This document shows, one piece after another, positions 33,130-45,660 of a DNA stretch of 64,000 nucleotides; position 1 is the stretch's first letter; the number at the start of each line of letters is the position of its first letter. A model generated the notes under the pieces. That model saw only the letters and a list, made by a program, of their open reading frames with translations, had not been told where the DNA came from and made no database searches. Source of the stretch: Silene conica (taxonomy: Eukaryota; Streptophyta; Magnoliopsida; Caryophyllales; Caryophyllaceae); contig CM055313.2 in the NCBI GenBank assembly GCA_029255685.2, positions 73,634,641-73,698,640 of the forward strand, written 5' to 3'. A program made the translations under genes and the position numbers.

Positions 33130-36100
33130 CTATGTACGAAAATGTGCATCTCCAATAACTGATTGAGTTGCAGGAGATTTAAGCAGAGATTTTAGTGTAT
33201 CCATAATGTTCGCAAAGGAAGGACGTGTCCGTGGCTCACTACAATAGGCACAAAGGCAAATCAGTAAAATACAGAAAACTCCTAAAATTTACTGCATATC
33301 CGGAAAATTGGATTTTCTACTCACTCTGCCCAGCATGCCTCGATAAGGGATGCTATTTGAGGATTAACGTCGCGTGGAATTTCGAGTCTCATGAACTTGA
33401 AACCAACTGCGGCAACAACCTAAACAAGGATAAGCAACAAAACTTTTAACGAAAGGGGAAAAATGAAGTCTCTAGCCTGTAAAGGAATTAAAGTAAATAT
33501 AAAGCAGTGTCGACAGAAGAATCTAATAGCTACAAGAAGCAAACCTTAAGATCAGTACAGTGGATGAATCAACCTCATTTGCACACAAGGTAAGATAATC
33601 AGTTAGATTATATGCATTTTCGATTACTAAAGTAGTACTCCTTTCCCCTTCTTCATCATCACCAACAAACAAGCATATTGAGGCCATCGCCGCTATAATG
33701 TACTTAAAAGCGTCCCATACCACCGATTGCCATCAATCTAGCAATCTACCACTAATGAGTTCAGACAGGCCTTTCGTACATTTTCCAGAGAAGTTTGCAG
33801 TTCCCATCCAAAATGAATGTAAATTTTTCCTATCTACAAAAAATGCCCCTCTTATCATTCAGGTTCACTCTTCAGCTCTCCTCATTCATCTACTTTATCA
33901 TTTTTCCTTCTTCAACTTCGCCCTCCTTCATTTCTTTCCCAAGGAACTTTTGTCATAGTAAGTTTAAAAGATTAAGGCGACGTTTGGTACCGGAAAGGGA
34001 AAGAGAATGAAATTAAGAAAGGGTAAGAGAGGGAAATGAATGAGATTACCCCAAAACTACCCTATTGTTTGGTTAGTTTTTCTAAAGAAAGAGAATACCA
34101 ACAACCACCATTTCATATTCCACACCAAGACACCAAACATAAGTAACACACCACCACAAACACCCTGGATGGCTTGCCATTCATCCTCAAAAGTCGTCGA
34201 ACACCCGGCGTTGCCATGGTACCACCCACCACACCATTACAACCCCACCCCACCACCTTAAACACCCTCCTCAGAGCCTCAAAAACTCCTCCCTCACAAC
34301 CGAAATTCACTCACTAACCCTTAAAAACTCCAGATGTAGTGTTTTTTTGGGTGTGGGCGTGAATTTCGGTGAATTTCGATGTTGGGTGTGACGGTTGCGG
34401 GACTGACGAGGCGCCGGAGATGGCGGCTCAGAGTCGTCGCTGACCAGTCGTCCGTTGGAGGTGTGGGTGATGATGTTGTGTTGGTGGGTGTACGGTGGTG
34501 GTGGTCCGAAGTATGGTGACAGTGATGGTGCTTGGTGAGTGAAGTGGTTGTTGGTTGATGAGTTGGGTAATGGGTAAAGGAGGGAGTTGCATTCCCTTTG
34601 TTTATCTCAAACAAACATTAACAAAGGGAATCAGTGACTTTAATTCCCTTACCCTTTGTTTATTACCCCAACCAAATGCCCTTTAAATTCTATTGTTCTT
34701 TCCTCCAGTTTACACCCGAGGAATGACCCATTGATGAACTTTACAGACTTTGAAGATTTTTTTTTCCTCACACACCAGTATCCCATTTTGCGAAAAACTA
34801 CCTAAAGTTTTATTTTTTGTCAAACAGTGACTGCTATTTACCAAGGTTTGTTAACAATTACCAAAAGTAGATTTCTGACAACAAAGTCAATTGTCCATCA
34901 CTGATTGACGAAATTACATGGCTTCTATGTTCCTCGTTTTCCCTTCCATCTTTCAACTCTTCTGCAACTCCTCTAACTTCTAATTGGTCAAGTCAATATA
35001 ACTCAATCAAAAATCATTCATTGTCATTTGTCATCATCATCTTTCTTGTTGGAGGACCAACGGGGTAAAAGCTCTTTCTTCCCTTCTCACTTTTCCCTCC
35101 TAATTACAATGTCATATTAAGGACAAAATGGGTTTTCCCACTTCCTCTAGAACAAGTAAAGAACATTTTATAATTTGATTCCACAAAAAAAAAAAAATTG
35201 ATAGCATTGTTTACCATTGTTTTGTTTGATATGTGAACCATACATGGCTATTGTGACATTTGTGAGGAGTTGGTAATGACGAAGATTTGATAAGAGCATA
35301 ATTTTGGAAAACAAGAATGAAGCGTGAAGCTAATACGGAGAAGGAAGAGTATAAGATAAAGAGAATATATTAATAATGAGGAAGACTTGGAGATAACTGA
35401 TAATTGTGAGCCGAAATGGAGGGAAATTAAATTTTATTTGCAAGGGATTGTGACTCCGCTATTCGATGACGTACGTTTTGACTTTTTTTTTAATAGAAAC
35501 CTACTAGGTAGAGTTTAACATAGCTTTCGTAACAGTTGTAGTGTTTGGCAAAAAATAAAACTAGAGTAGTTCTTCGCAAAATACAATCCATATTAGGTAG
35601 TGCTTGACAAAAAAAATCAAAGTTGAAATTAGAATTATTTAGGGTTTAGTAATTTTTCGAAGTTCTACAGCCAAAATTCAAAGAGGTGGCAATTTGAAAC
35701 AAAAAGTTTATTCGGTAGCAAGTTCTAAAATTTTTCTTATTAAGTAATATTTGTAAACAAAAGGTACATATGCCCGTAAGGTAGTACCAATTTAGGCTAC
35801 ATATATACATTTGATATACGGAGTACCTAGTAAGAAGACTGTACACTAAACAACACACTATTTTAGTTACTTTAACCACATAATATTCTTTTACTCAGGT
35901 AAAATTACATGACAGCAAGCCTATTTGATATTAGAGATATCATCGAACAAAATTTCATAGGTATAAATAGGTAGCTCAACCACGGGCGGGCATCAAGACT
36001 AGTTTATAGTTTTATACTAAAATCGGAATGAAGTTACAGCAATCACACGGAGAAATCTACTAGCTTTCAGATGCCAAAGCATGAGTCTTAGATAATCACT

Positions 36101-39100
36101 TAAGCAAAAATTATGATCTTCAGTTCTACCAACAATATTCGTCAAAAGAATATCGGCAAAGTAATGAGGGCATAAGACAGATCTGTCATGTAAACATCAC
36201 CATATATAGTTAAGAAATGCAGACATTGAAAGATAACAGACACGCCTTTCCCTCAATAAAAAAACAGACAAATGAAAAAAAGATAACAGACAAACCTGAG
36301 GAGGATTTAAGTTACTCCATGGTTGTTGCAATGTTGCAAGTTCCCATAATATAACACCAAAGCTATAGACATCAGCTTTCTCATTTGATGGCTCGTTACG
36401 AAGAACTTCAGGTGCCATCCACTCGGGCTGTTTAAAATATTGTTGCAATTTACAAGGCAGTATTTCAATATTTAAGCAAATGCAACAGAAAATGAAATGT
36501 ATCTGCTCTAAAACTTTTAAGGCTCCAGAAGACTTACAGTTCCAGCCGCCGACTTAGATGACAAAAAGGTATTAGCCTTTAGTCTTGAAAGGCCAAAATC
36601 ACAGACCTAGATATAGAAATATAGTATGAGTAATGGTAGTAAATAGCATGATTTACATAAAAAAAATTAAAAAAATAAAGACATGCAAGCACGATTATCA
36701 GAAAAATTAATAAACACAAACAACAACAATCAATCACCTTCACGGTATACTTCTTATCCACCAACAGATTGGGAGACTTGAGATCCCGATGTACAATAGG
36801 TGGGTTGCGCTTATGAAGGTAGTTCATTCCCTTTGCCTGTACATTACAACGTAATAAATCACTAGCCAAGAATAATTATAAAGTAGGTGGTGGTTCAACT
36901 TTTTTCTGTAAGGTATACCCTACATCATCTAGTGATCAGAACCTACAAAGTACAATGAAAAGTAGAGCTGCAGACACTCGAGGGAAGTCAAAAACATACC
37001 ACATCATAAGCCATACTTAGTCGTCGCCTCTCATCCAACACCTCCCTACCACCAGATTTATGTAAAAGCCTGTATAAACTTCCTCTGCAGTTGGACCAAA
37101 AAGACGATTGTTTCAGTGGAATACATTAATAACATTAAACCTAAAAGCAGGATATCCAAGTAGGCCAAGGACATGAACCTGCATAAATATTCAGTTACAA
37201 TAGCCAGATTAGGAGGTTCGGTAACAGCCCCCATGAAGAGAACAATATTTGGATGCAGTAAGCGTCTCATTATTGCAACCTGATTAACAAGAAAACTTCA
37301 TCCACAAGAAAAATACAGATAAGAGAAGTAAAAACAATAATAATGTTGCGAAAAGAAGTCATCTGACTCCTGCTTAATGTTTACCTCCCTCAAGAATTCT
37401 TTGCAGCGTTCTGGATGAAAATCTTGTTCCATGAGGATTTTGACTGCAACCTCCTCCTACAAGTTCAATTATTTAGCATCAGAAGGATGTAAAGAGTTAA
37501 GATAGTAAATAAACAAAATAAAATTACAAACAGTTCCAATGTCAGTAAAAAAAATGGGAGGTGGAGCGAGAGAGTTCCTTGTCCAACTGTGAAATGCTTT
37601 CAGAATTCAGACGATGGAACAGCTTCTAAGAGCTAGAGTAGCTTCATTCAGACAAATAGTATTATTTGATCTATATGATTAGTCGACAGGACAAATGGAT
37701 CATGGATGTGCTTTCGTACAAGATATGCGAATTTCATTGTTTACAGTACAAACTGCTGTGATTTTTAAGTATTTTATTATACATTTCAATAAGAGACAGT
37801 ATCCGGTATACCTTCCTCGTCCATTATTAAAAACCTCTGAAGTCTACAACTTTCAGATAGCTTCTTGACATTCAACTGTAAACGTAATTTGAGTCCCAAG
37901 GAACTTTAAATCTAGAAGGGAAAAACACTAGTACATAGTCTTTATGGATTAAACAGCATATTCAACAGCCTACACATATGTTGGTTGATCGAGTACTTTC
38001 AAGGTAATGGAGTAGAACGACGTATGTGGAATAGATAGCTAAACTCCTATACATAGGCAATGAATTGTTACACACTTAAATGTACATGCACATCTATGCA
38101 TGTAAGTATGGAATGGATAAAAGTGGATATTGCACCCGCTCTAATTGGGAATGGTATGTGTAGTGATTTAGTGGGTGGTGAGTGGATAAGGGCATTACAT
38201 ATTATACATGTCCTGGATGATGGACTGGGGGTTGGTTTTTGTATCATCCACGCATCATACCCACTACCTATCATTGTAAGGATATTTGCTAGTACCTTTT
38301 ACAATTTACGAAACTATACTTTTTTCCCCTTATTTTAAATAGTAATTACGCGGGAGAAGCTCAAAAATTTATTTCTATAATTTAGAAAATTTATTATGAA
38401 GAAACATAATGGTGCATTGGTGGATAGTGTCATGAGTTAGATGGGAAGAGTGTAGATGGGACATGTATGAAATCAAATTATACTCATTGGCCAAGTTGGT
38501 TCTGGAAAACTTTAATCATGTGGATGTTGGGTGGATCTAGGTGAAGGCTTTTCTTGGTGAGTGTGAATGTGAAGCCCTGAGACACCCTGCCTTTCCCCAA
38601 TTACATCCCTGCTTATCAGGTTGCTGAAGGTTGAGTTATGACTTGTGGGACACTGGCAAATGAGTAGTTGAGCTTGCCAGCGCAATAAGATAAGTTCACA
38701 ACTAGTTTAGGATTTAAGGAAACTGATAGAAAGAACTTTTGGAGCTCTTGTGATTGTTTCGACTTTCTACTATTCTTATTGATTCCAATAATATTAAAGT
38801 TCAGTGACCATAGTGCATAAAGCAGATATTACTAATCTTCATTTGGAAAAGATTAATCTCAGTATGCCAAGGTGACAGACTCATGACAAGAAAATTTAGT
38901 GGAGTCATAGAAGAGTCCAAAAAAGGAGCGGGAAGAATGTGGTAACATTGTTTCTAACTTTCTATTAGATCAACGACTACCAGCAATTTCATCTTTTGAA
39001 AATGTAAGGTGTTATACATCATTAATCAAATTTCAATAGAAAAGACGGAGAAACCAATACTTCATGATCCCATTATTTAGGTGTGATGTTCTTGCCAATT

Positions 39101-42100
39101 GAAGTGGAGCTCTAATTTTCGAATCAGCGATTAAAATAGGAGTACTCCGTAAAATTTACAAAAATACGCTACATTCATATTGACTTGACTAATACCTTCA
39201 TGTGATATAAATAAATAATCAGCATTACCTTAGTGCCTGCTCCAGGACAATGGAAGTCACACATAAATAGACTTCCTCTGACAATACAGGACGTGCTTCC
39301 ATATAACCTTTAACCGAAAATGTGAGAGCGGACACAGCTCTATACTTCTTCACAATTGGAGCGCAAAGAACTTTAACAGAGATTTTACTTTGTTCCATTA
39401 TATCCAAAAGCCAAAACAACAATAAATCTCCTGGGTCTTTCAGAATATTCATAAGATGGTGATGAACACTTCATACTCATGCAGATAGAAAGGTATTACT
39501 GGTCAAACTGAATGACTTAGTTTAGGATAATTATCATATCAAAAACAGAGAGCATGCAAGGCAGAGTCCACAAAACTACAAAAGTGAATAAAACAAAACA
39601 TTCATGCTTTCATAGTGATTAGAGATAAACCTTTAACCATACAAGACTAATGACGAGAGACACTTTATTCTTTGCCAAAACAACATTTTATACCCAAAAA
39701 AACAGGCAACAGATAAGAGAAGAGATGCTCACCGATCCATTCCATTCTGCACGATGGACAGTTCCAAAAGAACCTGCAGATTCATACAAAGTGTGCAGAA
39801 TAAACTCCATTATTGCAAAGAAGAAAAAAACAGAATGCTCCATAGTTAATAGATCTTACTGGAAAAAACATACTCCCTTTGTTTTTTATATGTAATTCTT
39901 CACATTCTGAAACACTCACTTCAATATTTAAAACTCAATCCCATAGCTCAAAATATGCAAGTAAACATAATGAAATGTCTACGCGTGTGAAATTATTTTT
40001 CTACAAATCTAATTATAGAAGTTTATTAATTTTTGTCAATGTATCTTTTGTTAAATCAGAACTCAAACTGCCATCACGAAAATATAAATAGCCACCTGCA
40101 GAATTACAGGAGAGAGTGCTATACAAGTGACACTAAAATGCATAACACGAGATCAACAAATCAAAAATCAGACTTCAAAAATATGTACCTGCTCCAATCC
40201 TATCTCGCAGGACAAGATCATTCCATGAGATTATCAGATTATCCATGTCAAGAGATGCATCGCTTGCTGATCTGCTTGAAGCTAAGCTAGCCTCGAACCT
40301 AGAACTTCTTGTCGAATTTCCAGTTAACCCACTATATTGTTGGGCCCCTATTTGTCCACTGGGAGGGACAAACCTTGATGGATGGAATTCTCTGAAAACA
40401 TTAGGTGCTTGTCCAATATTTTGTGCAGGGTCAGATTCAAAAAACTGGGATTCTCTGTCATGACCAGCTAATTGAGAGCTTGTATTCATTGAACTGAGAG
40501 CAGTATTACTTCCAACGGGAAGCTTTCTACCAAATTGTTTATGATACATTGCATCCCCCACATCTTGCTCTTTCAAAACATCTGATACAAATTTTCCATG
40601 TCGTATAAGATGTATGCATATTCATATAGCAGTCATTTTAGCAAGGTGGCACAAGTTGGGCTAATGGTTTGGAGTTTGACTTGTGACTTAAAAGGTCAAA
40701 TTTCAAGCGCCCACAAGGGCACTTCAACATCATCATCAACAAGGAGACAACAATAAAGCCTTATTCCCAAGCTGATTCACTACCAACCTGAGTACCGTGT
40801 GAATTCCGCAAGAATGTTGTATTTTAGAGAACACAAAATACCCAGGACTTATAAAGACTTATAAAGACAGTTGCTGATACGCAACTAATGTTTTTTTTAA
40901 TAGCATCTAGCCAGATGTTATCACGAAGAGATGGGGAGAGAGAGGCTATCAACCTCCAGAGTACAGACTGTTTCAATCAACAGAAACTGCAAGAGCTTAA
41001 AATAAACTTATATGTACCAAAGTGAGTACCGTGTAAATTTCACAAGAACTTTGTATGTTAGAGAACACAAAATACCAAGGAAATCTAATGATGAATGCTG
41101 ATAAGCAATGAATGCTTCTTTGAAAGCATCCGGCCAGCTATTGCCACAAAGAACAGAGGTTATTAAAGCTCCAGCCTGTTTTTATCAGCTAACTGAGAAC
41201 ACAAGAATGTTGTATTTTAGAGAACACAAAATACCCAGGACTTCTAAAGACAGTTGCTGATACGCCATTAATGTTTTTTTTAATAGCATCTAGCCAGATG
41301 TTATCACGAAGAGATGGGGAGAGAGAGGCTATCAACCTCCAGAGTACAGACTGTTTCAATCAGCAGAAACTGCAAGAACTAAAATAAACTTATATGTACC
41401 AAAGTGAGTACCGTGTGAATTTCACAAGAACTTTGTATGTTAGAGAACACAAAATACCAAGGAAATCTAATGATGAATGCTGATAAGCAATAAATGCTTC
41501 TTTGAAAGCATCGGGCCAGCTATTGTCACAAAGAACAGAGGCTATTAAAGCTCCAGCCTGTTTTTATCAGCAGAAACTGCAAGAGCTAAAAAGAGCTTAT
41601 CTGGGTCAGTCGGGTTATGAGCCACATACACTGATAAGGGTACTTCTAAGCGTCTTCGAAACATGGAACAAAGTGAAGAACTGCCTGTTTCTTTCTTCAG
41701 TAGGTCTCCTGAGAGACTGCCTCTCAATAAGTTTATTGGGAGACTATTGTACAAATTTAAGAAAAAGTGGTACTAAAAGTAATATAATAGGTACAAATCA
41801 TGATTAAAGATAAAATGAGTACATTTATTATGTAAATAAGTACGAAATTACTATGGTACGATCAATGACAAAAGGGTTACGAAATACAAATAAAATAGTA
41901 CAAAAGAATGGTCTTTCAATAATTTATTTAAAGACCGTCTCTCTCAAGTTTTAGTGTTCTTAATTGACTGTCTTTTAGAAAGAATATATGATTAAATATC
42001 AAGGTTTGAAGTCGACCACTCCACCCTGGTACTTGTGCAAAATAAATCTCCAATCAATATCAATATTACAATGACAGAATTAGAAAATGTACAACTACGG

Positions 42101-45100
42101 CACATTAGAATATCGAGAAAACAAACACCAGTCCACCAATACTTCTTGAACATAAACTAACTAAGGGATTTTGATAGATTCAGAAACAATATGTTCGAAA
42201 TAGTAAGCATTGCCATCATTGGTAAGCACATATTTCGCTCCGAACTCTTGAAGAGCCAAAGCACACACATGGTAAGGGGCAAATGTGAAGACATTAAATA
42301 CAGGTTTTAATAGCACATCTAGATTCTGAAGAAACCTAAATAGAAAGTTAACACCCGTAACTTGTAACACCAAAGACAAATTAATTTATTGGAAGTGTCA
42401 AGAAAGAATGTAAAAATCACCTGTAGAAGGGCCGTCAAATACAAGATTAAGAGACTGACAATCCAAGAAATACTGTTTAGCCAATGACCTGTAATCAGTG
42501 GTAGGTTCAACTGATCTAGATCGTGGAAATCGTAACGGTGAAGAAATTGATATGGAAGATGGACCATTGGACAAGGAATCAGGCTCACATAAGCAACCTG
42601 GCTCCCCAATCAGATCAACCAAATACTCCCTGTAAAAAGTTGGAAAATGATTGTCATACAGGTATATACACAGCAAAAGAAACAGTGAACATAAATATTT
42701 GATGACTAGAAGAGAGTTTCCAGCCCTGAAACATATGCAACTTTGTTAACTCAGGTAATAATACATATACTGAATCTTCTTAAGCAACAACCTGAAGTGA
42801 AGCCAGGAACACACACCCTAGATAGTCTAGAACTCTAGATAGTTTGACAATTGCTAAAACCTGGCAGAATCTACGCAATCTAGATAGTTAGACAGTATCA
42901 AGGCAGTGTTCATTGTTTATGTTCTTTAATTTTAAATTACATCCCCTTAAAGCCCATAGGGAAATACGATTGATAAATATCGTACCACAAAGATGTAGGG
43001 ACTATAGAGTATCTATCAAAACAACTACAAAATTTCAATGAGCTTACAAAGAGCCTCCAACAGCAGACTATTTTTATCCTTGGCTTTTGCCCAACATACA
43101 AGAGTCCAAGAAAGTGGAAATTTTATTTCAGTTATTTCTTTGACTGCCATTATATTATTTTTGATAAAGCAGGAAGGATATTCTTGATATGAAAAAAGTA
43201 AAGCCATGCTAAGTCGTAGATATTCAGAAGATCAAGTAGGTACAGGGTATTAAAAAAATTCACTCTATTATTACTAGAACTTTCTTAGGTGAGGCTTTTA
43301 TTGGAGAAACCTCAAATGTCTCATTCCCATATGAGCAGTTTTAAGGTCCAAAGCATTTAAATACTGATCACCTAAATAGTACTGCTCAAATAATAATTTT
43401 CTAATTAAAGCAAAAAAAACCACGGCACCAGAGATAGAAATGGACACAGGCATAAGATCACACACAAGATACAGGTATAGAGATGTGAAGTATTAGTGAG
43501 GTACCTATCCGAACCAAACCTTACAAGACAAGAGCTAGCATTGTTTTTACTGCAATATTTACATCCTTTTGCAATTCGACATGGTAAATCAATTGCATCA
43601 GCAAGGACCTGCAACCAAATGCCGCGACAAGTGTCGTTCATAAGTGTGCTTTTCATTAGTATAAACATCAAAAAAAGTGGCAGTAACAAAAGACAGCTAA
43701 ACTCAGACAATATACATAAAGTCAATCTTCCAGTTACAACATACTTTGAATAGAAGAGCCCGATGTCTGCAGAGGCCAGTAGATAAGCTGCCAATGGGAA
43801 GCACAACAGATCCCAAGCAATCTTTTAAACCAAGAATAAATTCCTCCCAAATGGGTACCAAGTCCTCTTCCCTGGTTGAAGCTGTACCCCTTGTGATTGT
43901 GAAGGCCAAATTAATGTCAGGGAGGAAAATGACATAAAATATGGTGGGGGGGAGGGAATCTTGTCAAAACAAGGGAGCATAGAGTGGCTCACTTCAAGCA
44001 ACTGCACACCAACTTTGCCAATTGATCAACAAGATCTTCAGAGGTAATGCAATTAGAAGATATCTCCAGAGCCTGATTCTGGAATTCTTTCAATTTGGCA
44101 TCACTATGCCGGTCAATAAAAACTACCTCAAGTGCAGACTCATTGACAGGATCTACTGATTTTAGTGTCTCAATAGAAGGAATGCGGCCACTTTCTTTTA
44201 AATCAGCGCACATGGACCATACATAAGGATCCATCCCATATATATGATAAAACCCATTCGGAATTTTGTCGAAGTAAGAAAGGCAACCATTTACCTGATA
44301 AGAGACCGGATTAAGGAGCGTTGACAAGACTATAAAAAAAGTGCATATTTACCACAAAAAAAATCGGCAATAGTGATACTAATCATCCAAAAAAACCAAT
44401 GAAATAGCACTAGAACTACGGGATACTTGTCTAAAGTAATGACTCAACCTGACTATCTATCCGGGCAATGGGGATCCATGCTACAGCTCGTACTGTTACA
44501 AAACAATATGATTATATGAAACATAACAACGAAAACCAACAATATTACCCTAGTGTCTCAATGCCCTGTAAATTGCAGGATAAGGAACGAATATATGCCA
44601 GCCTAACCCAACCCTATGTTGCTAACACGAAAAGCTGTTCCAAATTCCCCAAACAGATTATTGTGTCGAAAATCCTCCAATGAGTACTGCCCCACGTCTC
44701 CACTTATGAACAAGCTTAGCCAATTTACTTGATCAGTACACCATTTTGCTCAACTCTATAGTAATTCAAAACTAAAGAATAATACGGGCAACGAGCTTCT
44801 ACGTCCAATGCAATCGAAAAAGGCGAAACCGAAGCATGACAAAACACCAACAAAAAACGCTTAAAATTACCCAAAACCGATGAGAAACCGACTCAGCAGA
44901 CTCGGAAGACGACAGCCGAGACGATAAATCCTCCGGCACGGAATTCAAAACATTAGGATCATCAGCAGAAGCAGCTTGAGTAGACAACCTCAACGCCAAA
45001 GCCAATTGCAACTGATAACTCTCCTCCGTTTGCTGCGCCCAGCTCTTCGACAACCCTCCGCCTCCGTCTACATCCCTTAAATAGCTAACACCGTCGAAAT

Positions 45101-45305
45101 CACTCGCCGGAAAAGAAACTGACGGCGCATAATAATCTCCGGATATCGAACTCTCGCCGAAACTACTCCCGCTACTCTGCCGCTGCAACCCTAACACTGC
45201 TCCAACGCCACCTCCGCCGACGACACCAGAGAACTTCGTTGGCGTTGTTTGATCGTCGAATTGATTTAGTAGTGTGTAATTCGACCTTCTTCCCGACATT
45301 TCCAT
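33130..45305 (-). CDS. CTR1: CTR1, Raf-like protein kinase repressing ethylene signalling
   Basis: In the ethylene pathway CTR1 binds receptors at the ER and phosphorylates EIN2, keeping the response off. Exons (minus strand): 45305-44871, 44294-43993, 43889-43745, 43608-43505, 42629-42421, 40581-40189, 39773-39733, 37456-37385, 37279-37179, 37084-37000, 36836-36738, 36606-36538, 36427-36296, 33419-33325, 33238-33130. Every junction is GT-AG and in phase, giving 796 residues; from memory Arabidopsis CTR1 has 821. The N-terminus [19 protein letters not shown] is diagnostic. The EDR1/CTR1 regulatory domain spans about 146-395 ([27 protein letters not shown]). The kinase spans about 522-785: glycine loop GAGSFG 528-533, catalytic Lys549 in [12 protein letters not shown] with Asp647, DFG at 665-667, GTPEW at 684-688. 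All key residues are present. Introns 5, 7 and 13 are expanded; two contain MITEs. Confidence 0.95.
33975..34682. mobile_element. PIF/Harbinger-like non-autonomous element in CTR1 intron 13
   Basis: 708 bp. Termini AGGCGACGTTTGGTACC and AACCAAATGCCCT are imperfect inverted repeats, flanked by TTA at 33972-33974 and 34683-34685, the 3-bp TTA duplication of PIF/Harbinger. The ends carry AGGGAAAGAGAATG / CATTCCCTTTG subterminal repeats. The interior has a GC-rich GGTGGTG patch (about 34370-34570), perhaps captured sequence. No transposase. Confidence 0.75.
37457..39732 (-). other. CTR1 intron 7, 2.3 kb
   Basis: Bounded by TCG|GTGAGC and TTGTAG|GAGG. No transposon ends recognised. A 75-codon minus-strand frame at 39225-39452 has no family resemblance and lies within the intron; it may be an old insertion. 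Confidence 0.6.
40810..41575. repeat. Tandem duplication (about 0.4 kb unit) in CTR1 intron 5
   Basis: Unit 1 (40810-41212) and unit 2 (41213 to about 41575) are over 90 percent identical. Each unit contains two related half-units, sharing GTACCGTGT-AATT-CAAGAA and TTAGAGAACACAAAATACC, so the block is effectively four diverged copies. On the minus strand some half-units read as protein-like runs ([19 protein letters not shown]), hinting at a captured, repeated exon of unknown origin. Confidence 0.8.
41698..41956. mobile_element. MULE-type MITE (copy 2) in CTR1 intron 5
   Basis: 259 bp, the same family and length as 13555-13813. Starts CAGTAGGTCTCCTGAGAGAC and ends CTCTCTCAAGTTTTAGTG. Flanks TTCTTTCTT and TTCTTAATT (9 bp, two mismatches). 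Because it lies inside an intron it is transcribed with CTR1. Confidence 0.88.
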
Positions 45306-45660
45306 GGATAATTTATCAATTTGTATCGAAGCACTATAGAAGCGCCATTGTTGTGGAGATTTGATAAATAGTAATATTAGCTCGATTAAAGTAGAGTTTT
45401 AGGAATTTAGGTTGTTTGATTTTGATTTTGATTTTGATTTTGATTTTTCCCTAAATTTGGTTGTGAATGAGAAAAGTATGAATAGTGTGTGGAAAATGTT
45501 GGATATGAGTCCACTATTTTTCCACTTTTGGTTGTTGGGTAATGGGTATTGGGTAGCGAATGAAAGTGAGAGAAGTGAGGAATTTCAGTTTAGTTCGGTG
45601 CTTTACAAACCGTTGTAACGTCACGTTTTGTATAAGTGACCGGTAGTTAAGCTTTTTTTT
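45306..45660 (-). promoter_or_regulatory. CTR1 5' leader and proximal promoter region
   Basis: Upstream of the CTR1 ATG. Contains a TTTTGA hexanucleotide microsatellite (about five units, 45417-45446) about 115 bp upstream of the start. No clear TATA box. The short plus-strand frame here is created by the microsatellite. Confidence 0.4.

Noticed and set aside
34040-34614. Small open frames in CTR1 intron 13
   Set aside because: They fall inside the PIF-like element's GC-rich core and show no family resemblance.
39225-39452. 75-codon minus-strand frame in CTR1 intron 7 considered as an extra exon
   Set aside because: Exons 7 and 8 already join in phase across it and give the canonical CTR1 sequence; including it would break the glycine loop to VAVK spacing.
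40640-40800. SINE-like stretch in CTR1 intron 5 (AAGTTGGGCTAATGG ... GGTCAAATTTC)
   Set aside because: Boxes are only approximate and no target duplication was found; kept as unproven.
45412-45618. Open frame starting with alternating Phe-Asp
   Set aside because: Produced by the TTTTGA microsatellite upstream of CTR1.
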